A DNA stretch of 64,000 nt, taken from Scenedesmus sp. ARA3. Lineage: Eukaryota > Chlorophyta > Chlorophyceae > Sphaeropleales > Scenedesmaceae. The notes under the pieces are model-generated. The model searched no databases, was not told the origin of the DNA, and saw nothing but the letters and a program-made list of their open reading frames with translations. The position numbers and the translations under genes were made by a program. The DNA lies in NCBI GenBank assembly GCA_004335835.1, contig RWJK01001652.1, positions 1 to 64,000 of the forward strand, given 5' to 3'. How positions within the stretch are numbered: the first letter of the stretch is position 1; each line of letters opens with the position of its first letter. Below, one piece after another: positions 10,996-22,032 of this stretch.

Positions 10996-13900
10996 ATGGC
11001 TATGAATGACAGAGAAGCAGTGATCCATGGGTCTATGGACAGGCTCGTGGGCCAGGTGCGCAGCTGGAGAGCAACCTGGCCAGCAGCAGGGCCCAACGCG
11101 AACAGTGAGCTGTGCAGCGCGCACAAAGACGACATCTGCCGCTTCTTCAGGGACAGTGGCCTGCAGCCCTGGGAGTTCCACACTATGCTGCACCGGGCCA
11201 GCGAGTATGGCCTTGTTGATGACATGAAAGGCTTGTGGCAGGAGGTGGCCACCACGTTCCTGCAGCTGCGCAGCGGCCATGCATCAGACCTGGCGCAGCA
11301 GCAGCACAGCAGGCCAGCAGCAGGCAGCGCTGCCGGGCAGAGCTTGAGCAGCAAGAGCAGCAGCAACGGCGGCGCGTACGCAGGCGCATGGCCCGCCAAT
11401 GGGCGCAGCAGCAGCAGCAGCAGCGGCGCCGGGTATGCCAAGCCACCAGGCTTGGACCTTTCCGACATGTCAGGTGCAGCCACACCGCCTGGATCAAGGC
11501 AGCAGCAGCAGCAGCAGTATGGAATGCCGCCGCCACCGCCCGGCAGCGGAGCGCGCTCTCCAGCAGACGACACGGCACCAGCCAGCAGCGACCAGCAGAG
11601 CGGCAGGAAGCAGCAGCAGGCCGGCAAGAAAGGCGGCAAGCAGCAGCAGCAGCAGCAGGCCAATGGCCCAGCAGGCAGCGGCAGCGCTGCGCCTCCGCAG
11701 CAGCAGCAGCAGCAGCAGCGAGCTGGCGGCGCCGTGCAAGCAAACAGCAAGTCGGCAGGCAGCGATGTCACACCCAACGGCTACATCCCTGCGTGGCGCA
11801 ACAACATCGCTGCTGCAGGAGCAGGCCAGACCGGTGGCGCCTTTGCAGCCCTGCCAGGTCAGCAGCATGCAGGCTTCAGCAGCAGCGGCAGTGACCAGCA
11901 GCAGCAACGAGGTGCGCAGGGGCTGCGGCCGGGCAACACAGCAGCAGCAGCAGCGCCAGCAGGGGCCAGCAGTGGAGCCTGGGAGGTGCAGGAGCCTCTA
12001 GATCTGCTGCCTTCAGGCCTGCTTGATGATGTGTATGACCAAGGAGATGCAGTCGTGGATGCTCCATCAGGTTATGCAGCCACGGCCAACGGCGCTTTCA
12101 GCGGCGGCAGCAGCGCCAGCAGGGCAGGCGGCAGCAGCAGTGCACCTGCAGCGCAAGGCGCGGGTAAGGCCGGCAAGCAGCAGAGCAAGCGCCAACAGAA
12201 GCAGCAGCAGCAGCAGCAAAGCCAGCAGCAGAGTCAGCATGGTGCTGCATCTGCCAGCAGCGATCAGCAGGGCCCAATGCAGCAGCAGCAGCAGCTGGCG
12301 GGCCAGGCTGGGCAGCAGCAGCAGCAGCAGCAAGGCATGCCGCGGCCGTCCTCATTGGAAGCAGCATTCAGTGGACCACTGATGCCTGCAGGCGGCTATG
12401 GTTCCCTAGAGCTCACCAGCCCACTAGGTATGGTGCAGCACCAGCAGCGGCCAGCATTTGATGCACTGGCCGCACAGTCGCAGCAGCAGCAGCAGCTCCT
12501 GCTGCTGCAGCAGCAGGCGCGCATGTACCAGCAGCAGTTTGCGGGTCTGGGGACGTGGGCAGCAGCAGGGCACATGGGCGGCGCATACAGCCATGCATTT
12601 GGCGCCATGCCTGCTCCACCACCGCCGCCACCGCCACGTGGCGCAACTGGGCCTGTGCAGGCCCCACCAGCAGCAGCAGCAGTAGCAGCAGCAGCAGCGC
12701 CAGGGGCAGGGGCAGGAGCTCCAAACAGAGCAGCAGCAGCACCACAGCAGCAGCAGCAGCCTGCAAAGCAAGGATATGCGGCAGTAGCAGCAGCGGCAGC
12801 TGCCGCCCCAGCAGCTCAAAAGGGCGGCGCACCAGGAGAAGGCGCAAAGCAGCCAGCAGAAACAGCAGAGGCGGCTCCGCACAGCAGCCAAAGCATGGGC
12901 CCTAGCTTGTACCAGCCCGTGCAGTTTGACAAGCAGCAGCAGCAGCTGCAGAGCAGCCAGCAGCAGGCAGCAGGCTTGAGCCTGTTCCAGACTGCGTCAT
13001 TTGACAGCCCCGTGACAGCACCCCTGGGTGCTGGGCCGCTGTCACCCTTCCCCAGCCCACTGCACAGGAGCCTCTCTGCTTCTGCAGGTGCCTCGCCTGC
13101 CCTGCAGGCACTGGGCACGGCAGGCGGCAGCGGCAGCAGCAGCAGCGCACTGCACGGCCTCGGCAGTAATAACGGTGCCATGGCTCCGATGCTGCTGCCG
13201 CCATCAGCTGCCTCGCTGGGCGTCATCGGCGAGCCGGTTTACGGCAGCAGCGCTGGCAGCAGCGGCAGTTATGCGGCACACATGGCAGCACACCAGCAGC
13301 AGCAGCAGCAGCAGCAGGAGTTGCTGGCTGGCGCAGCAGCAGCAACAGGTGACCAGCCAGTGCATGATTGGAGGTTTGGCGGAGCCGGCGCAGTAGGCAC
13401 AGCCCCAGTGGGGCCTGCCGCACACAGCCAGCAGCAGCAGCAGCAGCAGGGCGCACAGCTGCCTGACGGCTCCTATGCGTCAGTGAGTGTGCTGGCAGCA
13501 GACAGCAGCACCTGCTCTGCTGCTTCCTCAGTTACTGCTGCCACAGCAGCCTCTGTGGCAACCACACCCCACAGCCAGGCAGACAGCCCCAGCAGCAGCA
13601 CGAGCACCCCAGCAGCAGCAGCGTCGGCAGCAGTCCAGCCGCCCCCGCCGCCGCCGCGCACCAGCAGCGGTGATCACCAGCAGGCCACGGCCGCTAGCAG
13701 CGGCAGCAGCACTGCTGCCAGCCCACAGCAGCAGCAGCAGCAGCCGGCGCCGCCACCCAAGCCCATGACATGGGCCCAGAAGCTGCTGGCTGCCAAGCAG
13801 AGCAGCGCAGCAGCAGCCGCGCCAGCAGGCCCTGCAGCCACAACGGCAGCAGCAGCAGCACCGGCAGCAACTGCACACCCAGCAGGCCACCCGCGCATTG

Positions 13901-14683
13901 CACCTGCGCCAAAGTCGGAGCTGCAGCAGCAGGCTGGCGCAGCAGCAGCGGCGGCGGGCGGCGCAGGCCGTGCGCAGCGCGCCGGCAGCACTGGCCAGGC
14001 TCTGCTAGCAGCTGCGCGGCAGCAGGAGGCTGCAGCAGAGGCTGCTGCTGCCACTGCAGTGCCCACCTTCAGTGAGGCTGCTGCACTGGATGGCTTGGAT
14101 GCTGTCACTGCCAAGGCTGCTGTGTCAGCTGCCAGCCGCATGCCACTTCCCTCTAAACTTATCACTGCCTGGCGCAGCGGCCTGTGCCTGGCGAGCCTCC
14201 TGAAGCTGCTGCAATCGCAGCGGCCAGATCTGGCTACAGCCTTGAACGACCGCATCAAAGGGTGGCTCACGCAGGACTGTGATAGGTCCACAGCAGAGTG
14301 CCTGGTGCTGTTTGTGCTGGTCAACATGCGGAGGGACTGGCACGTTGCTGCAAAGAACCCCGGGGCCTTCCTGATGGCGCTGCTGCAGCATCGTGCCGCG
14401 CTGATCAGCGGCAGCGGCATGGCGCGCAAGCTGCTGGAGACGGCGCGCAACTTCCCGAATGTGGCCGTGTACATCGACAGCGACGTGCTGCAGGTGTGTT
14501 ATTGCTTTTTTTTGTTATTATATGTTATTGATTGTTATGTCGTGCTGTCACTGCTGCTGGAATGCCATGAGTAGTGTCTCGCTCCACTTGCCCTTGCTGT
14601 GCATGTATCCTCCTGGGGTATCACGCGGTGCTGCTGCTTGCCTGCTGCGCACGCTGACCTCACTGCTGCTGCTGACCTGCCTG

Positions 14684-14722
<39 letters not shown>

Positions 14723-15116
14723 CCCTCAGGAGCTGGGCGACATGGAGCCGGGCCTGCGCTGCTTCATCATGGACGAGTACATGTGCAAGCAGCGCCACGA
14801 CTGGCCTGAGGGGCTCAAGTTCCCCAGCCAGTGCCTTCTCAGCTGCATGCGCTCCATACGGTGAGTTGTGGTAAATAATCAAGCACCAAGCGTCTATAGG
14901 ATAGTCGCTCCTGTTGCGTTTGTTATGTGATGCTGAAATCTCTCCAGGCCGTGCCTGCTCTGGCTGCATGCGCTCCATCTGGTGAGCTGAGAACCTTGCG
15001 CTCTTAAACTTCAGCACCGCCTATTGGGTTTTTGACAAGTGATGCTGAATTGTTCCCCAGCCAGTGCCTGCGTGAGTAGGTTTGTCCAGTCGCAGCCATC
15101 CGTCTCAATATGCCTG

Positions 15117-15149
<33 letters not shown>

Positions 15150-15587
15150 TCTGCATCACGCAGCTACGCCGACCCCGCGGTGCACAAGGCGTATGCCTCG
15201 CTCATGTCCAGCCGCCCCGACCTGGCGCGCGCCATGAACGGCGTCATCCTGTACGGGCTGTGCAAGTGCGACCCGGCGGTGGGCCTGGCGGCAGTGAAGC
15301 GGCTGGGCGAGCTGCCGGAGGAGTGGACGGCTGCGGCGCGCGTGAATGCGAGTGCTTTCCTGTACCAAAAGGTGCGCGCACGGCAGTTGGTGTGGGAATC
15401 TTGAGCGCTTGGGTCACCCATGTGTGTGTGTGATCAGGAGCAATCAGGAGCAACCGAGAGCTGCGTGCTGCTGGGCTATCGCATGTTCTTGGGGTGCTCA
15501 GCTTGCATCCCTGCTGACCTGCTGCTACTTTTGCTGCTGCTGCTGCTGCTGCAGGTGCAGGAGCTGTGTGGCGGCCATGGCTACTAA
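10996..15587 (+). CDS. large Gln/Ala/Ser-rich protein with helical C-terminal repeats
   Basis: Four exons: 10996-14493, 14730-14860, 15164-15371, 15555-15587; phases agree and the product is 1289 residues. The start is ATG at 10996 (CGCGCCATGGC). Residues 1-95 form a compact, low-repeat N-terminal domain (CRFFRDSGLQPWEFHTML). Residues 100 to about 1010 are low complexity: Gln, Ala, Ser and Pro runs written mostly as CAG and GCA codons. The last 270 residues are again globular, with repeated helical units that share an RPDLA(T/R)A(L/M)N motif (in exon 1 and exon 3). The third unit loosely recalls the hnRNP-Q acidic-domain fold, but that match is weak. Low-complexity Gln/Ala regions are common in RNA-binding and transcription proteins and can drive condensate formation. 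No enzyme motif is present. Function is unknown. Confidence 0.78.
14684..14720 (+). repeat. (CTG)n microsatellite before exon 2 acceptor
   Basis: This CTG run ends a few bases before the CCCCCTCAG acceptor of exon 2 of the Gln/Ala-rich gene. Confidence 0.9.
14948..15078 (+). repeat. intronic copies of the exon 2 end of the Gln/Ala-rich gene
   Basis: Bases 14948-14986 repeat the exon 2 end (codons for CLLSCMRSI) with the donor GTGAG. A second, shorter copy (CCAGCCAGTGCCT followed by GTGAG) lies at 15056-15078. Both sit in the 303-base intron between exons 2 and 3. Confidence 0.7.
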
Positions 15588-17724
15588 GCAGCCAGAACAG
15601 CAGTAGCAGCAGCAGCAGCACTGGCATCTGCAAGAGCGGCACAGGCAGCAGCTGCAGGCAGTTGGTGGAGCTCTCTTTTGCACGCAGCTGTCTGCTGGAG
15701 GATGCGGGTGCTGGCGGCACAGCAGCATGCACAGGCAAGCTGGGTTAAGGGAGCTTACAAGCACAGACAGCAGTGGTGCCGTGTGGGCATCACAGCAGCA
15801 GCAGCAGCAGCATGGCTGCATCTATCTGCTGACCGTCAAGAGGCGGTGCAGGCTGTAGCAGTTGTCGCTGTTGCTGTGGATGGAGCTGTAGCACTGATTG
15901 TGGTGCGAGGCGGTGTCATGCGTGCTGCGCTGTGTTGTTGATGATGACGATGATTGTGACAATGTTGATGACTTGTGTTCTTGGTGTCCAAAATGAGGGG
16001 GCACATTGATTGCTAGCGCGTTGTTTGGGAGTTGCTTGCTTAGCCGTTGCATACATTCTGGGGCAGGACAGACGACGCTCATTCGCTGCTGCTACGTACG
16101 TGTTGCATAAACTATGTTCTGCAGTCTTCAGTCTGTTCAAACTGGCTTGCCTACTTGCGCCAGGACTACCTGACTATGTATTCACCGCATGTGCACCCAC
16201 ATCTGCCTATTTTATGTACACGGCGTCGGTGCACCATGCTTAGCATGTTCACGTGTTCAAAAAGAGGTTTCAGGCGCCAAGCGCAGCTGTTGCGTGGCCT
16301 GCTACTCTTCCTATGCATAGGGTGGGCTTTGCTTCTGGCCACACCCCTAGAGGTACCTTCAAATGTCATAGTAGCATGTGGCGTCACATCCCCTCGACTG
16401 CTTTGTTGTTTCATTGCTTGCGCGAGGTATCGTAGCCAAATGGATGGGTCATTTACTGCTGTGGCTGCCCTCTGCAAGGGCTTAGCGTGGCGTGTGTGGT
16501 TCTGTGTTAGTGACAGTATAGTAACGAGGGCCCTCGAAGCTAGCACTGCGTGTCGTGTTAGTAAGGCGTTTTAAGTGTGCTTGTGCAGCAGTGCTGCAGT
16601 GGTGGGTGCTGTGTGCGTATTTTGCAAAGGCCTGAGCCGCTGTTTAGGTGCACCTGACTGACAATGCAGGGTCTTGATTGGGGTTGGGGTGTGCCAGATC
16701 TTGGATCGCTGGTGGTGTTTTGCTTTGCAATAGGCATTGTGTGTGTGCCCCTCACGTGCGCACAGGTACTGGCAGGTGTGTGGGTTTGGGTTCAACTCCA
16801 AAGCCACAATCGCCTGCAGCATGTGGCTGCAGGATGAGCTTTTCCTGCAGCCGCGCACAAAATGCATGATTGCTGTTGCCTTTATCCCTGGTGTGTTGCA
16901 CGTCGTTGCGCTGTACAGCACAGCAGAAAGAATTGAAGGCAGGCAGGCAGTGCGAGACGCATCAACATGCTGAATCAAGCAAGCTTGGGTGCCGTGCAGT
17001 TGGCGGCCTCCAGTGCCATTGTACACCAGCGGCAGTGCCCACCCAGCAGACTGTGCGGTTGCTGCTGTGGTCTCAGATGTAACAATTGGTGTTGCGAAAA
17101 TATACTGCCTTGTTGTCGATAAGGCCCTTACCTGCAATTCTTTATAATATAAGGCACTTGGTCTGGCTGCTTATGTCAACAACATGCACCTGGGGTGGCG
17201 TGCCAGGCTGGCACTAATTCTCTGCGCCTACTGCTTCCTGTTGCTTAGAACCGCAGCTGCTGCCCCTTCAGGCTATGCCTAACAGTTAGGCCCTAACCGC
17301 CATAGGCTTTGCGCTGTTGAAACTCAGAACCAACCAAGTCATCTTGCCAGCAGTACCTGTAGACCCTTGAGGTTCAGGCCTTTGTCTCGACTGTACAAGT
17401 TCTGTATGTCAGACTTGGGACCTCACTTGTTTTAATTCGAGAACTTCACCTCGCAGTACAAAAATCACACGCAGGTTACTCATTGCAATCACTCTGTTTG
17501 GCGCTCGCACATACGCCCTGAGTGCACCTACCTCGTTGACACGTCTGTGCAGGGCGGGTGTATACGCAGAGTTGCGCTGATCGCTGCCAAACCGCAGCAA
17601 TACATTCAAATTGAGCTTTAAAAGGATTTATTCCAGTTCGTATTGACCATGGGCTAGCATGTTGCGGAGTCTGCTGCTTTTGCAGTAGTAGCTGCTACTG
17701 CTGCTGCAGTCGCTGCTGCCAGCC
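15588..17724 (+). other. long 3' UTR / intergenic stretch, no gene seen
   Basis: No exon-like frame was found here. The only TGTAA poly(A)-type signal I see after the stop at 15585-15587 is at 17078-17082, which would give an unusually long 3' UTR of about 1.5 kb. An unseen small gene is possible. Confidence 0.4.
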
Positions 17725-18128
17725 ATGGCTATAAAGTGCGTCTTGCTCTATAAGCTCCCCAAGGGCGTACTACCAACAAAATCAGATGCAGGTACCACCT
17801 TGAGCGCAGAAACATAACACATGCTGGGTGATGTGGTTGGCACTGTTGTGCTGCTGCCACTGTAGTGCTTGTGCTTACACTGTTCCTTCAGCAGAGGCAT
17901 GGCTGCCAGCTGTAGCCTCGGGAACTGCATACACCACGAGTTTCTATTGCCATGTTTATCACCTGGCGCATGTGCAGCAGCAGACATTTACTTGCAACAC
18001 GTGTGTTGCGTCAGCGATGTGCAGCAGCAGATGGCAGCAGACGCGGCCTTCCAGCAGCAGTGCAGTGCATGTTTGACCAACCATAGATACAGGTGGAGTT
18101 GGTGTATACATGCAGCTCCATTGGATGT

Positions 18129-18216
<88 letters not shown>

Positions 18217-20009
18217 GCAGAGCGCATCATCTCTGTGCTTACGGAGCAGCTGTGCTGCGTCCAGGAGGGTGGCAGGGGCACGGGTGGCGGCTCGGGGGAG
18301 AAGCAGTTGGAGGCGCTCATCAACATCTACAAGCAGACGCAGGTGCGGCAGCAGCTTATAAGTTATACCTGATCGTCTTCTTTGTTTGATTTATCACCCT
18401 TTCCATCTACAAGCAAAGCAGACGCAGGTGCGGCAACAGCTGGCTTAGCTGGCACGCCCATTCACAGACGCAGGTGCAGCAGCTCCTGTGCTTGCTGGCG
18501 CACCCAGCAGCAGACGCAGGCGCAGCAAGACAACAACACAGCTCACTGCCTGCGCCGCTTGTTCGGGCGTCAATGCGCCATCATCTCGGGTGCAGCCGCA
18601 GGGGCAGCAGCTGGAGATTGGGTTTCAAGTTTATCAAGCAGGCCCAGGTGCTGCAGCACAGCAGACGCAGCTCGCCGGCACCTGACCTTGCTGGCACAGC
18701 TGTAATGTTGCCCGTGTCTGATGCTGTACTGCTGCTGCTGCTGCTGTTGCTGTGCCCTGCTGCGCCAGGCGCCTGACCTCACTGCTGTGGCCTCCCCTGT
18801 GTCGCTGACTGACGTGTGGGCCTTCAGGCTGGCGCGGGAGGCGCCCAGCAAGACCTTCCTCATGATCAGGTGGGCTGGCGGTAGGTGGTGGGCTGCAGGT
18901 GGTGGGCTGCGTGGTGGGCTGCGTGGTGGGCTGCGTGGTGGGCTGCGTGGTGGGCTGCTGACTGCAACTGCAATGCTTGCCTATTGCTGTTGGCAGGAGG
19001 CGCCCAGCAAGGCCTGACTCATGATCAGGTGGGCAGGCGCCAGGTGGTGGGCTGCGTGGTGCGCCTGTGACAGGACGTGCGGTGGCTTTGTGTGTGGTGT
19101 CTGGAGAGCAGGCAAGGGTCTAAGTGCGAGGGCCCAGCAAGACCTTCCTCATGATCAGGTGGGCAGGCTGCAGGTGGTGGGCTGCAGGTGGTGGGCTGCA
19201 GGTGGTGGGCCTGTGGCATGGCAGCAAGTGTGTTGTGTAAGATGTCTTGTCAAGCATGGCTGTGGGCGGCTGCATTCTTCTGTGCGCTGCCCTTTGCCTG
19301 GGGTGATGCTGCAGGAATGGCAAGCAGCAGACGCCATAATGCACAGAACGTTGTTACGCTTGCATGGCTGGCTTTGTGCGCAGCTGTGGTGGCTTTGCAT
19401 ATTTGAATTGTGAGTATCAAGATGTACTGTCAAGCAGGGCTGTGGGCAGCTTTATTTGCAACAAACTGCACTTTGCACAGGGCGGTGCTACACGCAAGGA
19501 ACACAGCAGGTGCCAGCATGCTATGTGCAGCAACAGCAGCTCGCAGCCTCACACCGCACTGCTGATGCACTGTGCCCTTGTATTCAACCTGCTAGAACTG
19601 TCATATATACTGTTGTTTTTAATATAACATGTTACAGGCTGGCGGGTCCGCGCGGTGGCCTGCGAGTGACGGAGGCTGAGCCCAGCATACGGTCCTTCCT
19701 GGAGCGGCGGCTGGACTACAGGCAGCGCGCACAGCTGGCCATACAGGTGCGGCTGGGCCGCGCTGCTGTGTGTATAGGTGTACGGGTACGGGTGCAAGCA
19801 GATGGCTTTTGCCTGCAACTGATTGCAGCGCGGGCAGCTGGCCATTCAGGTGCGGCGGCAGCAGCTATCCCAATTGCTGTGGTGGTCAGCGCCTTACAAA
19901 TTGTGATGGGTGCTGTACGTCGCGCGCACACCGGGTTGTCAAGCGTTTTGGCAGTGCGGCAAGGTGGCAAAAGAGATGACGCGCAAGCTAATCATGCGCC
20001 CTCGCTGCC

Positions 20010-20053
<44 letters not shown>

Positions 20054-21826
20054 TGCCGCCGCTGCTGCTGCTGCTGCTGCCAGAGCTACTCCTGGAGCAT
20101 GGGCGACAAGCATAGCGATGTCACCGTGAAGCTGCTGCAGGTGGGGACCGGCAGGCACAGCAGCAGGGACAGGCAGCAGCGCCACGAATTAATGCCTGGC
20201 TCCAGGCCACTGTTGGTGCATTCGCGCTGATTGTCTTCCATGCCATCTTGTGATGTATCTTGATCATTCTTGGTGCCACCTGTGACCTGCACCCTTCTTG
20301 GCACCTCTCCCAAAGCATGAGGTTGTGTGTTTGCCAAGGGTGACAGTCAAGCAGATGGGCGTAGTATATGAAACGCGCTATCACCACACTTCAAACCCAT
20401 TCTTCACCACAATTGGAAATTCTAAAAGTTGCGTAACCCCGCAGGTGTCGCAGCAGGCGCAGACGCCCAAGGTGCTGGCAGTGGAGGTGACCTACCATCC
20501 CGCTGTTGACCTGGCGGCTGGCGGGGCGGTGCTGGCTGAGCTGGCAGGCCGCATCGCTGACCTGGTGGGGCCAGAAGGGCCAGGGCAGCCCGGCAGGTGC
20601 GCAGGCATGCTGTGCTGTGGTGTATGTTGTGATATGCATCATTGTTGGTCGGCAATGAAGGCACCCGCCTCTGTTTGTTGGACCCACTTCCGCCTTTGGC
20701 GTCACCAGGAGCTTGTTGACAAGGGTGTTGACATGTGGGTCTAGGCTGCAATCTAAAGCGGTGCTGGCTGAGCTGGCAGGCCGTATCGCTGACCTGGTGG
20801 GGCCAAAAGGACCAGGGCAGCCCGGCAGGTGCGCTGGCGTGCTGTGTGACTTTACGTTGCGTCTTAGTTGTGTTCCGTATCATGCATCGGTCGGCAAAGA
20901 GGGCACCCGCCGCTGTTGGCTTGACCCAAATCCGCCATTCCGTCATACGCAAAATGGTCAGAAAGGGGTGTTGTATTGTGGGTCTGGGCAGCAGCCAAAC
21001 GGGTGCTGGCTGAGCTGGCGGGCCGCATCGCTGACCTGGTGGGGCCTGAAGGGCCAGGGCAGCCCGGCAGGTGCGCAGGCGTGCTGTGTTTCTTTACGTT
21101 GCGTCTTAGTTGTGTTCCGTATCATGCATCAGTCGGCAAAGAGGGCACCCACTGCTCTTGGCTTAACCCAAGTCCATCATTCCGTCATCCGTAAAAGGGT
21201 TAGAGAGGGGTGTTATATTGTGGGTCTGGGCGGCATCTAAAGCGGTGCTGGCTGAGCTAGCGGGCCGCATCGCTGACCTGGTGGGGCCAGAGGGGCCAGG
21301 GCAGCCCGGCAGGTGCGCTGTTACATCGCTACAATTGCTTTGCACTTTGTAGTGTGGTGGAAAAGTTAAATGTTTGCTGTCGACAGTTAGCTGTGATCTT
21401 TTATGGTGGGGATTATGTGTGCGACCTGGCAGCAGGTAGGGATAGCCAGGGGCTGGTGCGCATACAAGGGCAGCTGGGTGGGCAGCGGCGACAGATCATG
21501 ATCCATGCATGCAGCCAACTCGGCTACCCCAGGCAGGCATGTTCTGCTTTGTGTCAGTGGTTGCGGCCACCCGCTGACTACCATCCCACAAGTTGCCAGG
21601 TGTGGTGCAGCTCACCTGCTGCACTGCTACCAGCTGCCTGTAGCCAGCAAAGTGCCACTCAATGCTGCTGCCCTGCTGCTGCTGCTGCTGCCATCGCTGC
21701 AGCCTGGTGCTGCTGCAGCCGGACTACAGCCGCTTCAACGCGGAGGAGCTGCCGGGCGCGTTTGGCCCCATGCACATCGTGGTGGCCTACAACGAGCTGC
21801 TGGCAGAGGGCCTGGGCGCACGCTGA
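17725..21826 (+). CDS. MED20: Mediator complex subunit 20 (MED20)
   Basis: Seven exons: 17725-17791, 18221-18342, 18769-18869, 19638-19746, 20084-20140, 20445-20596, 21703-21826. All phases agree and the product is 243 residues, close to plant MED20. The N-terminus MAIKCVLLYK matches the MPVKWVLHW-type start of plant MED20. It continues with the ERIISVLTEQL helix, a TFLMIR strand (family YYFIIR), EAEPSIRSFLERRLDYRQRAQL (family ADSSIQTIMEKLQSYKARVAL), SWSMGDKHSDVTVKL (family YQLGDFQLRVGKV) and KVLAVEVTYHP (family GIVMEVEYLP). MED20 belongs to the Mediator head module, next to MED18, and links gene-specific activators to RNA polymerase II in the nucleus. The introns hold many extra copies of exon edges. 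Confidence 0.9.
18131..18216 (+). repeat. longest (CTG)n microsatellite in the window, at MED20 exon 2 acceptor
   Basis: About 28 CTG units run up to the CCGCAG acceptor of exon 2. It occupies the place of the polypyrimidine tract. Confidence 0.95.
18413..18650 (+). repeat. intronic copies of MED20 exon 2 end
   Basis: The exon 2 end CAGACGCAG|GTGCGGCA (18334-18349) recurs at 18413-18440 and 18466-18492 with a GT after the same exon edge. Weaker copies are at about 18510-18530 and 18638-18650. Confidence 0.7.
18893..18960 (+). repeat. GTGGTGGGCTGC minisatellite in MED20 intron 3
   Basis: A 12-13-base unit (GTGGTGGGCTGC with small variants) is repeated about five times just after the exon 3 donor. 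It appears again in shorter form at 19165-19205. Confidence 0.85.
19001..19175 (+). repeat. two intronic copies of MED20 exon 3 end with donor
   Basis: The exon 3 end (codons for APSKTFLMI, then AG|GTGGGC; exon at 18841-18869) recurs at about 19001-19035 and 19131-19170. Each copy keeps CATGATCAG|GTGGGC. The first copy has an in-frame TGA in place of TTC. Confidence 0.85.
19825..19856 (+). repeat. intronic copy of MED20 exon 4 end
   Basis: CAGCTGGCCATTCAG|GTGCGG repeats the exon 4 end CAGCTGGCCATACAG|GTGCGG (19732-19752). The Ile codon differs synonymously (ATA/ATT). Confidence 0.8.
20526..21319 (+). repeat. four-unit tandem array of MED20 exon 6 end plus donor
   Basis: The exon 6 end (VLAELAGRIADLVGPEGPGQ, donor GGCAG|GTGCGC) occurs at 20526-20602 (true exon), 20758-20836, 21000-21077 and 21242-21319. 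Spacing is 232, 242 and 242 bases. The intronic filler is also repeated (for example the segments starting TTACGTTGCGTCTTAG at about 20851 and 21096). Confidence 0.95.
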
Positions 21827-21928
21827 GTCATCACTGCTGCTGGTGCCGCTGCTGCCAACAGCATCCCGCACCGCACTGGCATGTGGAGACAACAGCAGGG
21901 GTGAATGGCCAATCTTCAAGCAGTGAGC

Positions 21929-22032
21929 TGGTGGAGGGCCTGGGCGCACGCTGAGCACTGTCATGCTGTTGCTGTGCTGAGGCACATGCTGATGGCTGGC
22001 GGCTGAAGGCTTGGGGGCACGCTGAGTCATCG
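21929..22032 (+). repeat. copies of the MED20 C-terminus and stop codon in the 3' flank
   Basis: GAGGGCCTGGGCGCACGCTGA at the true end (21814-21826) recurs at about 21934-21955 and, diverged, at 22005-22026. Both copies keep the GLGAR-stop reading. Still weaker pieces follow to about 22310. Confidence 0.8.

Noticed and set aside
11183..13890. Several 100-270-codon frames on both strands within the Gln/Ala-rich gene
   Set aside because: Shadow frames of triplet repeats; only the main frame joins in phase to the conserved C-terminal exons.
20526..21319. Idea that the MED20 array is a transposon or introner family
   Set aside because: The units contain host exon sequence, lack terminal inverted repeats, and are not shared with other genes in the window; local tandem duplication explains them.
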